Origin: Hsuehochloa calcarea
Lineage: Eukaryota; Streptophyta; Magnoliopsida; Poales; Poaceae
Direction: 5' to 3'
Assembly (NCBI GenBank): GCA_036346395.1
Contig: CM070609.1
Span: forward strand, 49,982,777 to 50,046,776
Length of the DNA stretch: 64,000 nucleotides
Below, in pieces: positions 48,701-59,669 of this stretch. Positions within the stretch are counted from its first letter, which is position 1. The number at the start of each line of letters is the position of its first letter. The notes beneath the pieces are model-generated. The model made no database searches and had not been told where the DNA came from. It saw only the letters and a list, made by a program, of their open reading frames with translations. The position numbers and the translations under genes were made by a program.

Positions 48701-49773
48701 ACGATTTTGTCTTGTCTAAATAAATAAACATTAAGGATATAATTTCCATGGGATGATCCTTAAATTTTGACTTTGAATCTTGAAAGTTGAAAGAGCTTCA
48801 AATATATTCAAACCGGATGTTTAGCACATAACAACTGGATGCTTTATCAAAAAAGGGTTGGTTGGCATTCTATATATAGCTCTCAGTAAACAAAAAATTA
48901 GAAACAAAGCACTTACTTGGCAGCTTGTTCAGGGAAATACTTCCCAGGTTGCTTTTGCCTTAGGGTATGCAGGTCTCCTCCAGGGCAAAACTCCATCACC
49001 AAACATGAGAATTTATCCGTCTCAAAGTGAGTGTACAGAGTTGGAAGAAAAGGATGGTCCAGACACTGCAATATCTCCCTTTCAGTCTGGGCTCTCAGCA
49101 GCTTTTTGCGGCTTGCTAGAGATGTCTTGTCCATAATCTTCATAGCGAAGTAGCATTTTGTGCCACTGAGCTCTGATAAATAAACACTGCCAATGTCGCC
49201 ACAGCCAAGCCTCTTAAGTAGCCTGAAATGACCCAGTCCTAGCGAACCTTGTTTGGTTCGGATCGCCTGAATCGCTTCCCACCTTGAATCATTCGACTTG
49301 TGAGGTTTGCTGGCACTGCTGCATACACTGCTGCAGGTGCTTTCATCACTCACATCACTGCCAGCACTGGCCCGATAGACACTACTCTTCCCACTCTCGA
49401 CCAAATCAGCAGCATGGTCGCTGACCTTCGTGCTCCCACTAGCCTTTGTCAGGCTGCTTGCTGTGTCGCAGCATTTAGCAGAAACCGAGCTATCCTTAAT
49501 GCTCCCTCGCATCGAGTTCTTCTCAGCGTCTTCACTGCCATCCAACTTCATAGAACCATCAACAGAATTGCTATCCTTATCTTGTTCTTTCACCCCACTG
49601 GATGTAGCTACATCCCCCGGCGTAATTCCTCTTGGTGAAGCAGGCCCTAATTTACTTGCTTTCACAATCTGTTCTTCGGACTGCCTCTGAGAAGGCGACG
49701 CTTCAGAGGATTCAACGATGGTTTTATCGCATTGCTTCTCGGCGATTACTTCAGGAACATCCTTGAAAGCCAT
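45794..49773 (-). CDS. AGC-VIII kinase, D6PK/KIPK type (two coding exons)
   Basis: A plant Ser/Thr kinase of the group that phosphorylates PIN auxin carriers at the plasma membrane (family knowledge). Exon 1 is 49773-48917 and exon 2 is 46652-45794; a 2,264-bp GT-AG intron splits a Lys codon, giving 571 residues. A Ser-rich, probably disordered N-terminus (1-165) precedes the kinase domain: glycine loop GCGDIG 190-195, catalytic Lys 212, YRDLKPEN 306-313 with Asp 308, and DFD 326-328 in place of DFG, the mark of this plant group. A typical insertion (about 334-415) carries Cys-Pro repeats and a KSKKEKKAK basic patch, followed by the activation segment SFVGTHEYLAPE. The C-terminus EFDFF resembles a PDK1-docking tail. 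All key residues are present, with no frame breaks. The start has an in-frame upstream context without other ATGs in exon 1. D6PK versus KIPK subgroup is not certain. Confidence 0.95.
46653..48916 (-). other. Large intron of the kinase gene
   Basis: Donor GTAAGT (minus strand, 48916-48911) and acceptor TATGCAG ending at 46653. The intron sits just before FYVAEV, a position where this kinase group commonly has one. It contains a 27-bp tandem duplication (AGAACATAACAATACTGCAT at 46761 and 46788). No element with clear ends was recognised in it. Confidence 0.9.
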
Positions 49774-50180
49774 CGCAACAAGGAACCAATCAACAATTCC
49801 CTAACGATACCACCACAACCCTCCTCCCATCGCCGCGATCGACTAATCAATCAAGAACCGGATAGACGGAATCCGAACCTATCACAAAGATTGCTCCGAA
49901 ATTAGATTGGGAAAACGAGACGTATCAAGCGACTGAACAACCGAGCAATCAAGAAACAAGAATTGCCTAAATATTAGCCCGATGGATCTGAGACCGACCT
50001 AGAGGATCCCCTCGCATAGGACAAATCGGGTGGGGGGATGGGGAGGAGGAGGATGCTTACCTAATGATTAGCCGTCGCGTCGGAGAAGTTCGCCGTCGGC
50101 CGCCGCCCCCGGTGAGTTCGGGAGGAGATCGAGAAGGGCGCTTCCCTTCGGTGGAGGTGGGGAGGATGAAATGAAATAAA
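49774..50180 (-). promoter_or_regulatory. Kinase 5' leader with a probable intron
   Basis: On the minus strand a CT/GC-rich leader (about 50180-50061) ends in ATTAG followed by GTAAGC (50060-50055), a good splice donor, so the 5' untranslated region probably contains an intron. The acceptor is unclear; TTTGTGATAG near 49885 is one candidate. A TATAAAAT-like word (plus-strand ATTTTATA, 50273-50280) lies upstream. Transcript data would be needed to fix these. Confidence 0.5.
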
Positions 50181-50557
50181 TGAGAAAAAAAACTAAAGAA
50201 AATGAGGAGGTATGCAGGGCAAACCACTTACCATGCTTTAGCCAGTTTGGAAAATAGGATTTTTCGCATTAATTTTATAATAAAAAAAAACAGTTTAATT
50301 TATATATGAATCAGAAGGAATCCTTCTTGTTCTCCAAACGAGGCTTCAAGAATGATTACTGTCGCTCAATACAAAAGATTTACAAAAAAAAAAGGTAATT
50401 TCGAAAAGTCTGTGTAGGTAATTGTCACAATAGTATATAAAATTTATAACTCAACAAGTTATAGGAGAAATAGAAATGAAAAGAGAGAGAGTGAGATTTT
50501 AGACGTCGTAAATTAATAAGGAAAGGGGAGATATATAAACCAAGGTAATCTAATTTT
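50181..50557. promoter_or_regulatory. Remaining proximal promoter of the kinase gene
   Basis: About 380 bp of A/T-rich DNA between the leader and the copia insertion. No binding motif is claimed apart from the TATA-like word at 50273. Confidence 0.4.
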
Positions 50558-50562
50558 GTTCT

Positions 50563-52519
50563 TGTGGATATCATGGGGATATGCTCCAAATCTTAGGATG
50601 ATGTGACAATTGGCAATGGCGTTAACGGTTTGTCGTTTCACGGGTTTTCGATAAAGTTTCAGATCTGTTCGGGCATTACGGGCGGAGGTGGTCCGACCGC
50701 CATAGCATGGCGATCCGCCGTCCCAAATCGATCGGGCCGGCCATGTCGTGATCAGGCCTACCGTGACGAGAATGGTCGAAATGGTGGGCCAAAAATAGGT
50801 GTTGTAGACAAGTGAGGGATCCTAATACACTTGGTCTCATAATTTTGGAGTTCCCAAGCAAAAGTTCTATTGGTTTAAAGTTTCCGATGGGTTTGGATTT
50901 TGGGGTTGAAAATTGGCTAAGTCCCTCTGGGCGGTCTAAGCCTTGTGGTGGCGATCGAGGCCGTCGGCCGGTTGGCGATCGAGCCAACCACTGAGGGCGG
51001 TCGACCGGTTGTCTTGTTCATCGGCCAACCGTGGCGATGATGTTTTGTTAGGTCAAAGTCATGGGTTTGATGCATATGTATTGCATGATGCATGTTTTGA
51101 CTAACGTGGGTCAAGTTGTGAAGAACTTGTTCCGGATTCGATTTGCTTGTTTATTGTTGTGCGGGTTGCTTGGTGGTCAACGACGGTCAGCGGCGAGGAT
51201 GATCGGGATTAGGCTTGGAGGCGAGGTCGAGCGATCGGCGATCTGGGTGAGTCAATGAACTCAAGTGTGGTGCAAAATAGACAAGGATGACCGAAGCAGG
51301 CGATTCGGTGCGATGGTTGGATCAAGCGGCGCGGGGTCGGTGCAAGTGCCATGGTGGTTACGGTGGGAGCCGGATGGGAGAGACTTGCCGAGCATGTTGA
51401 GAGCCGTTGATCAACCTACACGTGGCGAAGCATGGGAGGTGCTTCACAAAGATGGGACTCGGTCTTTGCAAAAGATCGAGAAGGGTATTTTAGTAATTAT
51501 ACCAAATACCGCTTTGGTGACTTTTGACGACTCGCGGCGCAAGATGGTGTGGAGAAGCGGAGTAGGTCAAGAGGACATGAAGGCGGCTCGAGATGCGTGC
51601 GTGTGTGACCCGTTTGTTTTGGGCCTTAACGGAGCCCATTAGGTTACTCTTCTAGAAGGTTTAAGTCTCCACTATAAATAGAGGAGGAGGTGGTCGCACC
51701 CTTCAACCCTTTCATGCTTGAAACCCTAGTTTTGGCTTAAGTGCTTAGGGAAGGTTTAGTGGAGATTAGGGTTCTAGAGAGAGATGTTTTGATCTTGTGT
51801 CCATGCGTATCCGTATGAGTGGTCATGTCGATACATTATCAAATCAATCCAAAGAAGAGTTCTCTTCAAGATGAGTTCATTTGCCCTTCTTCTCTCTATT
51901 TGGTGATTTTGAGTCTTTCTTTGATTCGCATGTTTTTGATTGATTTCTTTGCATGATCTAGCTTGCTGTGACATGTGGGAACACATCTAAGATCATCTTG
52001 ATCATCAATCACCCACGAGCAAGTTTTTCGATATAGTTTTCGTTTTGACTCGGTTTCAAACCTTCCACCTCTCAAACTGAAAAAGTCTGAACTTTTCCAA
52101 AGATCTTCACGATCTTCGATTGGAATAGGTTCTGACATCCTAGAGAAGGTGTGTACCAAGTTTCATCAAGTTTGGAGTTGTAGATCAAAAGTTACATCTA
52201 TTTGCAACCGTTTTTGGTGATTTCTTTGTTCATCGGTGGAGGTCGGACCGCCCTCATCGAGGTCGGACCGCCCATAGGACCGGTCGGACCGCCCTTGAAT
52301 AGAGGTCGACCGCCCACACTTAGGAAATTCAGTTTGGTTGTTTTTGGTTGTTTTGCTTCGGGGTTTTGATTGGATTCAATCCTAGTCTTCCGCTGTACTG
52401 GTATATCGATCTTCATAGCTTCTATAGCTATTGGAGTGAAATTTGTGTTGAATCTAATCGAGGTTGAAAAAGTGAGTGTGCTCCTATTCACCCCCTCTAG
52501 TCGCCTTTTCGGTCCAACA
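50563..52519 (+). repeat. 5' LTR of the full-length copia element
   Basis: 1,957 bp, TGTGGATATCATGGGG to TTCGGTCCAACA. TATA box TATAAATA at 51673-51680. Palindrome clusters with GGTCGGACCG occur at 50688-50765 and 52241-52312. Confidence 0.95.
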
Positions 52520-52521
52520 AG

Positions 52522-52537
52522 TGGTATCGAGCCGGTT
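52522..52537 (+). other. Primer-binding site (initiator tRNA-Met type)
   Basis: TGGTATCGAGCCGGTT, two bases after the LTR, identical to the site at 36569. Confidence 0.8.
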
Positions 52538-52574
52538 AGTTCAATCTTGATCTTAACAGGTCACCGAACTGGCG

Positions 52575-54540
52575 ATGGATAAGTACTCGACAAAGCCGCA
52601 TGTCTTCAATGGGCTCGACTATGCCTATTGGAAGAATCGCATGCGAGTCTTCCTTGAGCGAAGGACAAGCTATATGGGAGGTTGTTCGAGCTCGCTCGTT
52701 TACTGAGATTGCCACGCAAGCTTGGCAATACTTTGGCTAACAACAACAAGGCAAAGAATCTCCTATATCTTTGGGCTTGGTAGACAAGAGTATGACAGAT
52801 TTGCAATCTTACGACCGCACATGAAATTTGGCACACCCTCGAAACTTACCATGAGGATCGTCCCAGATTAAACAAGTGCGCCAGACGGTCTATAAGCGAG
52901 AGTACAACAAATTCGAGATGCGTCTGGCGAGAGCATCGATGGCGTTTTACTCGCTTTAACAAGGTTGTCAATCGGATGAAAGATGTTGACATTGAGTACT
53001 CTCAACTGAGAATGCCACTCACCTCTTGGCCGCAATCAACACCAAGGAGTGGGAGATGAAGGCTCTTGCCATAGAGGAGAACGTCGATCTCTACTCTCAC
53101 CTTGGAGCCGCTTTATAGTAAGCTCAAGACTCATGAGATCAAGGAGGTAGTCTTCCTAAGAAGGATAGCATGGCTTTGGTAGTGATCCTCTTTCAAGAGC
53201 TTCGATGGTTTTTCCGAGTCCTCTTGGGTTTTCTCTTGCTGTTTATCCACAATTCGTGAAGAGGATTTTGAGAGTCTTCCGAGCCCGAGCTAGCCCTCAT
53301 AGTCAAGAAAGTCACACGGGCTTACAACAATGTGAGAAACAAAAGAGAGGTGGCCTGTGACTTGCTACGAGTGTGGTGAGCTTTACCATATTGGGCTAAT
53401 CGCCCTAAGTGAAGGGTAAGGGTAACCATAAGGAGGAAAGCCGACTTGGAAGAAGCCTCAAGGAACAAATCAAGGTTTGATGTCGCCAAGTGATGAAGGT
53501 CGCTCACCGGGTCCTTGCCGCTTTGGAGATCAATCCTTGAGCGATGTGGACTCTGGGAGCGAGGAGGACAAGGAGGAGGAGGAGCCACCTCAAGACAAGA
53601 AAGGGAAGGCCAAGGACTTCACGGCATGTGCTTCATGGTCGACTCGTCGACGTCGATGATGATGATGAGGTATCCCTATCTTATGATGTCCTTTACGCTA
53701 GATGCGAGAACATGTATGAGCAATTGCTTAGTCGAGGATAAGGCTTTAAAATTCATCATGGTTAAGAACAAGGATCTAGAGTCACAAGTTGAAAATTTGA
53801 CATTAGAACTTGTGAATGCTAAGAGTCTAGACGTTGATGAATGTTCATCTTGCCATGCTTTGCACTCAGAATCTAAGCGCAATCGCTCTTAATCTCGCTT
53901 TACATCAACTTGAAAATGCTAGAACCGAGCTAGTTGAAGTCAAATCGCTCCATGTCTTAAATGCTTAGAGTCTAGCAAGTTGGATGTTTCGAACCAGAGA
54001 GTCCCGCTCTTGCTCTCGTTGCTTAGAACATGAGCGTGAAATTAAAGATATTTTAAAAGCGACTAGAGAGAAATATGCCAAGCTTAAGGGCAGATTAATT
54101 CGCTAATTGTACTTTATGTCTGCTCTTAAGCTTGAAATTGCTAATTATAAGGAGAAGCTTGCAAAGGTTAATAAACCTAAAATTTGTCAATCATGTGTTG
54201 ATCTTAGGAAAGATAATGTTTATCTAGAGAACACCTGCAAAAATTCTCTAGTGGAGAAAAACAATTAAACATGATTCTTGACAAGTCTAGAACTCCTTCT
54301 AAGAAGCAAGGCTTAGGATACAACTCTGCTTGAACAAATCCAAGACTAAGGTCATTCGTGTCTTGGAAAATGGCTTAGTTGAATTCAAAACCCAACTCGC
54401 GAAAATTGCTTTCAAACTGCAGAGTTCTGTCCAACCTTCTTTTGAGTCAAAGGTGCTTCTCCCAGTGGTACAAAATACCATTGCACCTATTAAGAGAAGA
54501 GTGGACATTTAGTTGAGTTTTGTTGGCGTAGGTTGAAAAA
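52575..54540 (+). pseudogene. Copia gag remnant
   Basis: Starts at ATG 52575 with a KPHVFNGLDYAYWK-type beginning, the usual start of copia gag. A zinc knuckle begins at 53363 (Cys-Tyr-Glu-Cys, then His), but its last Cys is lost through a small deletion near 53400. Coiled-coil-like Leu/Lys/Glu segments follow (53700-54250, for example KNKDLESQVENLTLELVNAK, 53764-53823). A degraded second knuckle ends near 54525 (HLVEFCW in a shifted frame). At least six frame changes or stops prevent a complete product. Organisation matches the gag of the element at 34706. Confidence 0.85.
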
Positions 54541-56300
54541 TGCTAATCATGCTAGAACTTTATTTCATCAACCTAGAGCTTGTGTGAAACATGGTCATGA
54601 AAAGAAGAAGAAACCGGTCTAGGATATACTACACATGCTTATCATCATCATGTTCCTAGGCAGAATGCATCTCATGTGTTTGTAACCATTGCTCATGATA
54701 GGACTTCAACTAGGATCAAGGACACTCATTACGCTTTGCATACTACTCGAGACATGTGTCTCGATCGGGTTCCCAAGTCTATTTTAACTAACTTGAGATT
54801 GAGACACATCGATCTTTTGTGCCTTGATTTTCGGGATCGTCGCGGAAGGAGGAAGAACACGTGGCTCGTCGACTCTACTGCTCACGCCACATGACCGGAG
54901 ACTCTAGATGGTTCACTTCCTTCACGCGGCGACGGTGATGACTTCATCACCTTCGGAGATGATTCACAAGGGCGGATCGAAGGCTGGATCGATCGGGGTG
55001 AGCAGCGAGTTCATTCTCAAGGATGTCGCTCTTGTGTCCAAGCTAAGGTACAATCTCCTTTACGTCTCTGACTTCTCGATGATGGCTATGAGACTAGATT
55101 TAAGAAGAACGCTTGTCGGGTGCTTGATTCTTTTGGTGAGCTCATTTTGGAATTTCTAGAGTTGGTAGAATATTTGGAGCTGATTTTTCTGAATCTCTTG
55201 CCGGATCTCTCAAATGTTTAGTTGCATCTTCTTCGATATCGGCTTTGGCACCGACGCTTGGGGCACATTGGTTTTGATCATCGACACGAGTTAGCGGCCT
55301 TGATCTCATGAGAGGCTTGCCTAAACTCAAAGCTGTCAAAGATGCTGTATGTGCTCCCTGTAGGCATGGCAAGCAAGTTGCCGCCTCACACCCTTCATTG
55401 ACTATGGTCATGACTGACGGACCGGACAGTTGCTTCATATGGATACTGTTGGTCTGCTAGGGTTCGATCGATCGGTGGCAATTGGTACATTCTTGTCATA
55501 GTCGATGATTTTTGAGATATTCTTGGGTGTTCTTTCTTGCTTGAAGGATGAGGTCTTTGATCATTATCATGATCTTGTTCTTCGTTTGGCTTCGAACTTC
55601 ACGGTGCCTTGAGAGCAATCCGCGATGACAATGGCACGGAGTTCAAGAATACCTCGTTGCCTCTTTTTGTCTTTGCGCGGTATTGAGCATCGTTCTCTTC
55701 TCCACACGTCCCTCAACAAAATGGCGTTGTGGAAAGGAAGAACAGGACCTTAGTCTCGATGGCTAGGGCGATGCTAGATGAGTATAGCACACCGAGGAGG
55801 TTTTGGGCGAAGCTATTGCTACTGACTTGCCATATTTCAAATCGTGTCTTTACGAGACCGTCTTTGGGCAAGACTTCTTATGAGCTTCGTTTTGGCGAAA
55901 ACCCTCGGCCGCACTTTCGAGTCTTTGGATCGAAGTGTTTTATTCTCAAGACAGGAACCTAGATAAATTTGAATCAAGAACTTGTGATGGTTTATTTCTA
56001 GGTTATCCTGCTCATTCGAGGGGTTTCGGGTTTTAATGTTGAAACTAACATTGTCCAGAGACATGCAATGTCACTTTTGATGAGACTAGCCCTGACTAGA
56101 TCCGATGTTTGGTGACTTACGGTGTGAGAGAGCATATTTGTTGAGGAAGATGAGGATGAAATTGATGATGCTCCTCCACTTCGCAAATGCTCCGATTCAG
56201 CTCGAACACAAGCACGATCGCTTCACCTCCAATTGAGGCTCTGCTGCATCTTCTTCATCAGCAGTACCTGCGGAGGTTGAGGAGATACTATCTCCCCCAG
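54541..56300 (+). pseudogene. Copia protease and integrase remnant
   Basis: Protease: TWLVDS (54859-54876) is the active-site region, with Thr following where Gly is expected, and HMTG at 54888-54899 in a frame shifted by one. Pre-integrase zinc region: LRHLG/IGFDH to CAPCRHGKQ (55240-55380). Integrase core: Asp in IVDDF (55498-55509), Asp in RDDNGTEF (55621-55644) and Glu in GVVERKNRT (55724-55750), so all three catalytic positions remain visible. The frame at 55729-55962 continues with ARAMLDEYSTPRRFWA and FGSKCFIL, typical of copia. Stops and indels separate these blocks, so no active integrase is encoded. Confidence 0.88.
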
Positions 56301-57906
56301 GCGCTCCTTTGCACATCCAGAAGCAGCACCCTTCGGATCAGATGATTGGTAGTCTCCATGAGCGAGTCACTCGCTCCAGGTATCATGATCCGAGTCTTTT
56401 CTCTCACTCTGCATTTGTAGCGTCTTTTGAACCCAAAGATATATCACATGCTTTATCTGATGCTAGTTGGGTCAATGCCATGCATGAGGAGTTAGAGAAC
56501 TTTGAAAGAAATAAAGTCTGGAACCTTGTAGAACCTCCTAGTGGTCATAATGTAATTGGTACCCGTTGGGTGTTTAAAAATAAACAAAATGAGGATGGTT
56601 CTGTGGTTAGAAACAAGGCTAGGTTGGTAGCTCAGGGTTTTAGCCAGTTGAGGGTTAGATTTTGATGAGACCTTCGCTCTGTTGCTAGATTAGAAGCCAT
56701 TCAGTATCATGCTTGCATTCATTTGCATCTAAAGGTTTTAGGTTGCATCAAATGGATGTTAAGAGTGCTTTTCTGAATGGTTTTATAGAAGAGGAAGTGT
56801 ATGTTAGGCAACCCCCTGGCTTTGAGGATCCCAAGCACCCTGATCGTGTCTTTAAGCTATCCAAAGCCTTGTATGGCTTAAGCAAGCCCCTAGAGCATGG
56901 TATGATAGACTTAAGACCTTTCTGCTTAAGAATGTTTTTAAAATGGGAAAAGTTGATAAGACTCTATTCATTCTTAGGCATGGCAATGACTTTCTGCTTG
57001 TTGATTTACGTTGATGATATTATCTTTGGTGGTTCCTCTCATGCTCTTGTTTCCAGTTTTACGAGACCATGTCCAGGAATTTGAGATGAGTATGATGGGC
57101 GAGCTCAACTACTTTACGGGGCGCAAATCAAGCAATGCAAGGAAGGATCTTCATCCATCAAGCGAAGTACACCAAGGATCTTCTCAAGCGTTTTGATATG
57201 GGTGATCGCAAGGCGATCGCCACTCCCATGGCGACCGATCGCTTTGGATCCAGATGAGGAAGGGGAAGCCGTGGATCAACGCGAGTACCGCATGACATGA
57301 TCGGCTCCCTCACGCACTGACGGCCTCAAGACCGGACATCCACTTCGTGATGCCTCGCCTCTGCGAGGTTTCAGCGTCACCGAGGACTTCACATCGCCAA
57401 GCCGTTAAGCGCATCTTGGTATTTACATTCTACTCTCGATATGGCATTTGGTATTCTTGCTCTTCTTATTTGTCCATTCGGGGTTTTGATTACGATTTTG
57501 CGGTGTAGGCTAGATAGGAAGAGCACTTCGGTACATGTCATTTCTTAGGCACGTCTCTTGTCTCTTGGTCTTCTAGGAAGCGGTCTTACATTGCACAATC
57601 CATCTTTGAAGTGAATATGTAGTCTTTGTAGTCGATTTTGTGGATGGTGTCCACTCTTAAGGACTTTGGGTTAATTTTTGCTAGTGTTCCTCTTTTACGT
57701 GATAACACTTCGCTATTAACATTGCTAAGAACCCCATGCAACACTCTAGGACCAAGCACATAGACATTCGCTATCACTTCCTTAGAGACCATGTCGAGAA
57801 GGGTGATATTGTCTTGCATTTTGTGGAGTCCGGGTCAATTGGTGATATCCTCACCAAACCTTTAGACCCAACTAGGTTTGCCACCTTGAGAAGTGAGTTA
57901 GGGTAA
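56301..57906 (+). pseudogene. Copia reverse transcriptase and RNase H remnant
   Basis: The longest clean frame (56309-56665) holds WVNAMHEELENFERNKVWNL and GTRWVFKNK, the start of copia reverse transcriptase. The next frame has HQMDVKSAFLNG (56743-56778), LNG followed by VYVRQPPGF (56800-56826), and the catalytic YVDD at 57007-57018. The RNase H tail is read in pieces after 57220, with HSRTKHIDIRYHFLRDHV (57737-57790) and ILTKPLD (57849-57870), ending at TAA 57904-57906. Small deletions after 56650, 56690, 56890 and 57055 shift the frame, so the enzyme is not complete. Confidence 0.9.
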
Positions 57907-59657
57907 TTTATCCCTATGGGTTGGTTTGAGGGAGTTCGATCTTTTACGATCTTACCTTGTTCTTTTGATCTTTTATTGTTCTTTTACGAACTCATTGATC
58001 TTTTGAACTTTTTATGTTTTTAGGCTTTTATTGCATCTCATTGTATCATATTGCATTCATATGAAAAATACATCAAGTGGTATGAAAAATCCAAAAGATG
58101 CATTGTAATATAAGATCTTACCTTATCTTTTAAAATTGATGAAGCTTTGCCTATTACCCTTTGGAGCTTTAGTATTTCAATTCTTGCTCAATGCCATGTC
58201 TAGTTCTTTGACTTGCTAAAATTATCATGCTTTTACATGTGTAGCTAAGTCTTTGCTATATGGGCTAGAACTTTAAATCAACTCGAACTAAAAATTGCAA
58301 TTTGTGGATGTTTTAGCGAGTTGCGCAATTAGTGCTCCTTTTGTGACATTGGCCTGTCGAATTGCTTTGTGAGCTCTTGAATCTAAAATTGACCATTACT
58401 TGAGCTTTTGTGTTCTTGAGATTCTAAAGCGCTCTTGTGAAAAAAATGAAAAATCAAGATTGTCTTATGCTTAAAATGTGCCAAACTATTCTTACGAGAC
58501 TGCTTGTCAAATGACATGAACTTGGAGATAGTTTGATGATCCAGACGATCTCATGGGGATTGCTTGTCAGAAATGACATGAACCTCAAGATTTGTCGCCC
58601 CGGTAGAAGCTTAGAAAGAGTTTGTGGATGGCTCCTAGTCCGGATCTTCTTTACTAAGATATACCTTTAATCAACTTCGGTGAAGCTTAGGATGAGTTTG
58701 TGGATGGCTCCTAGTCCGGGATCTTGTCACTAAGTTAGATCATTAGTCAACTTCAATATTCATTGCATATGAGAAAAGCGTTGACAAATGGGCTTTTAAG
58801 AAATACTGAGCAAAATGATTCAATACAGGACCTGATTGACTCTTAATGTGGTCTTTGTTAGATTTTTGATCTTACTTTGACATTTTGACATGGCCAATTT
58901 CATTTTAGGATCCCTGTTGATGAACTTGCTGAATTTGAAGCTTTGCTTAAATTGATCAAATCCATTGCTTTACTTTTGAGCCTTTATGCTTAGCTTTGTT
59001 ATATATGTCTTACCATGATCTTGCTAGCACTATCAGGCTTGATATGTTGTTTGTGCAATATTAGAAATGCTGACTTGCTCTTTTGGGTAATCTTCAAAGC
59101 TTCTTGTAATCAAAAATTGAAAAATACAAAAATGAAGCCACTCCATTGCATTTCATGCATACTTCTTCTTTTTGCTTCTTTCTTCATTCTGCAAATTGCT
59201 ATCTCTGGATGAGAGGAAGGCGTGATTCCTTGATGACTCCATTGTCAAAGGGGAGAAGATATTTTCAATGTTGGGAAGTTTATACAAAGGGAGAAAGTTG
59301 GAGAATTTGAAATTTTCAAATCAGGATCATAGTGAGGGGAGTTTTTGAATTGCATTCTTATTGCCTTATTGACTCTTTCGAACTTGAATTGCATTTATTA
59401 CACCTCACAATGATCAAAGGTCAATTGAACAATTGTTCTTTCATATGGACCTTAAGTGAGATTTTGACTTTTACGAAATTAAAGTTTTATGCTTTCTTTT
59501 GCCTTATCTCACTTGTCTATGCTATTCGATGCCGACTTGGTTATTTCCATTGCTTTCTCTTGCTTATGGACCAAGTTGTGCCTTTGTGTAAAAACGAAAG
59601 TATTTTACTTTTCAAACCTCCAAATTACATTTTCTGGATTATTGCCAATGTGTTCAT
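57907..59657 (+). other. 3' non-coding region of the copia element
   Basis: T-rich, with no recognisable protein. A 76-bp direct duplication (GAAGCTTAG, GTTTGTGGATGGCTCCTAG) starts at 58606 and 58682. An internal purine stretch TTGTCAAAGGGGAGAAGATA at 59232 and ATGATCAAAGGTCAA at 59411 are shared with the gag-only element. The frame at 59332-59703 is not conserved as protein. Confidence 0.65.
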
Positions 59658-59658
59658 C

Positions 59659-59668
59659 AAGGAGGAGA
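59659..59668 (+). other. Polypurine tract
   Basis: AAGGAGGAGA immediately before the 3' LTR, equivalent to the tract at 40655. Confidence 0.8.
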
Positions 59669-59669
59669 T

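Noticed and set aside
49300..49690. Plus-strand open frames of 86-112 residues opposite kinase exon 1
   Set aside because: They are shadows of the Ser-rich coding exon on the other strand and have no motif.
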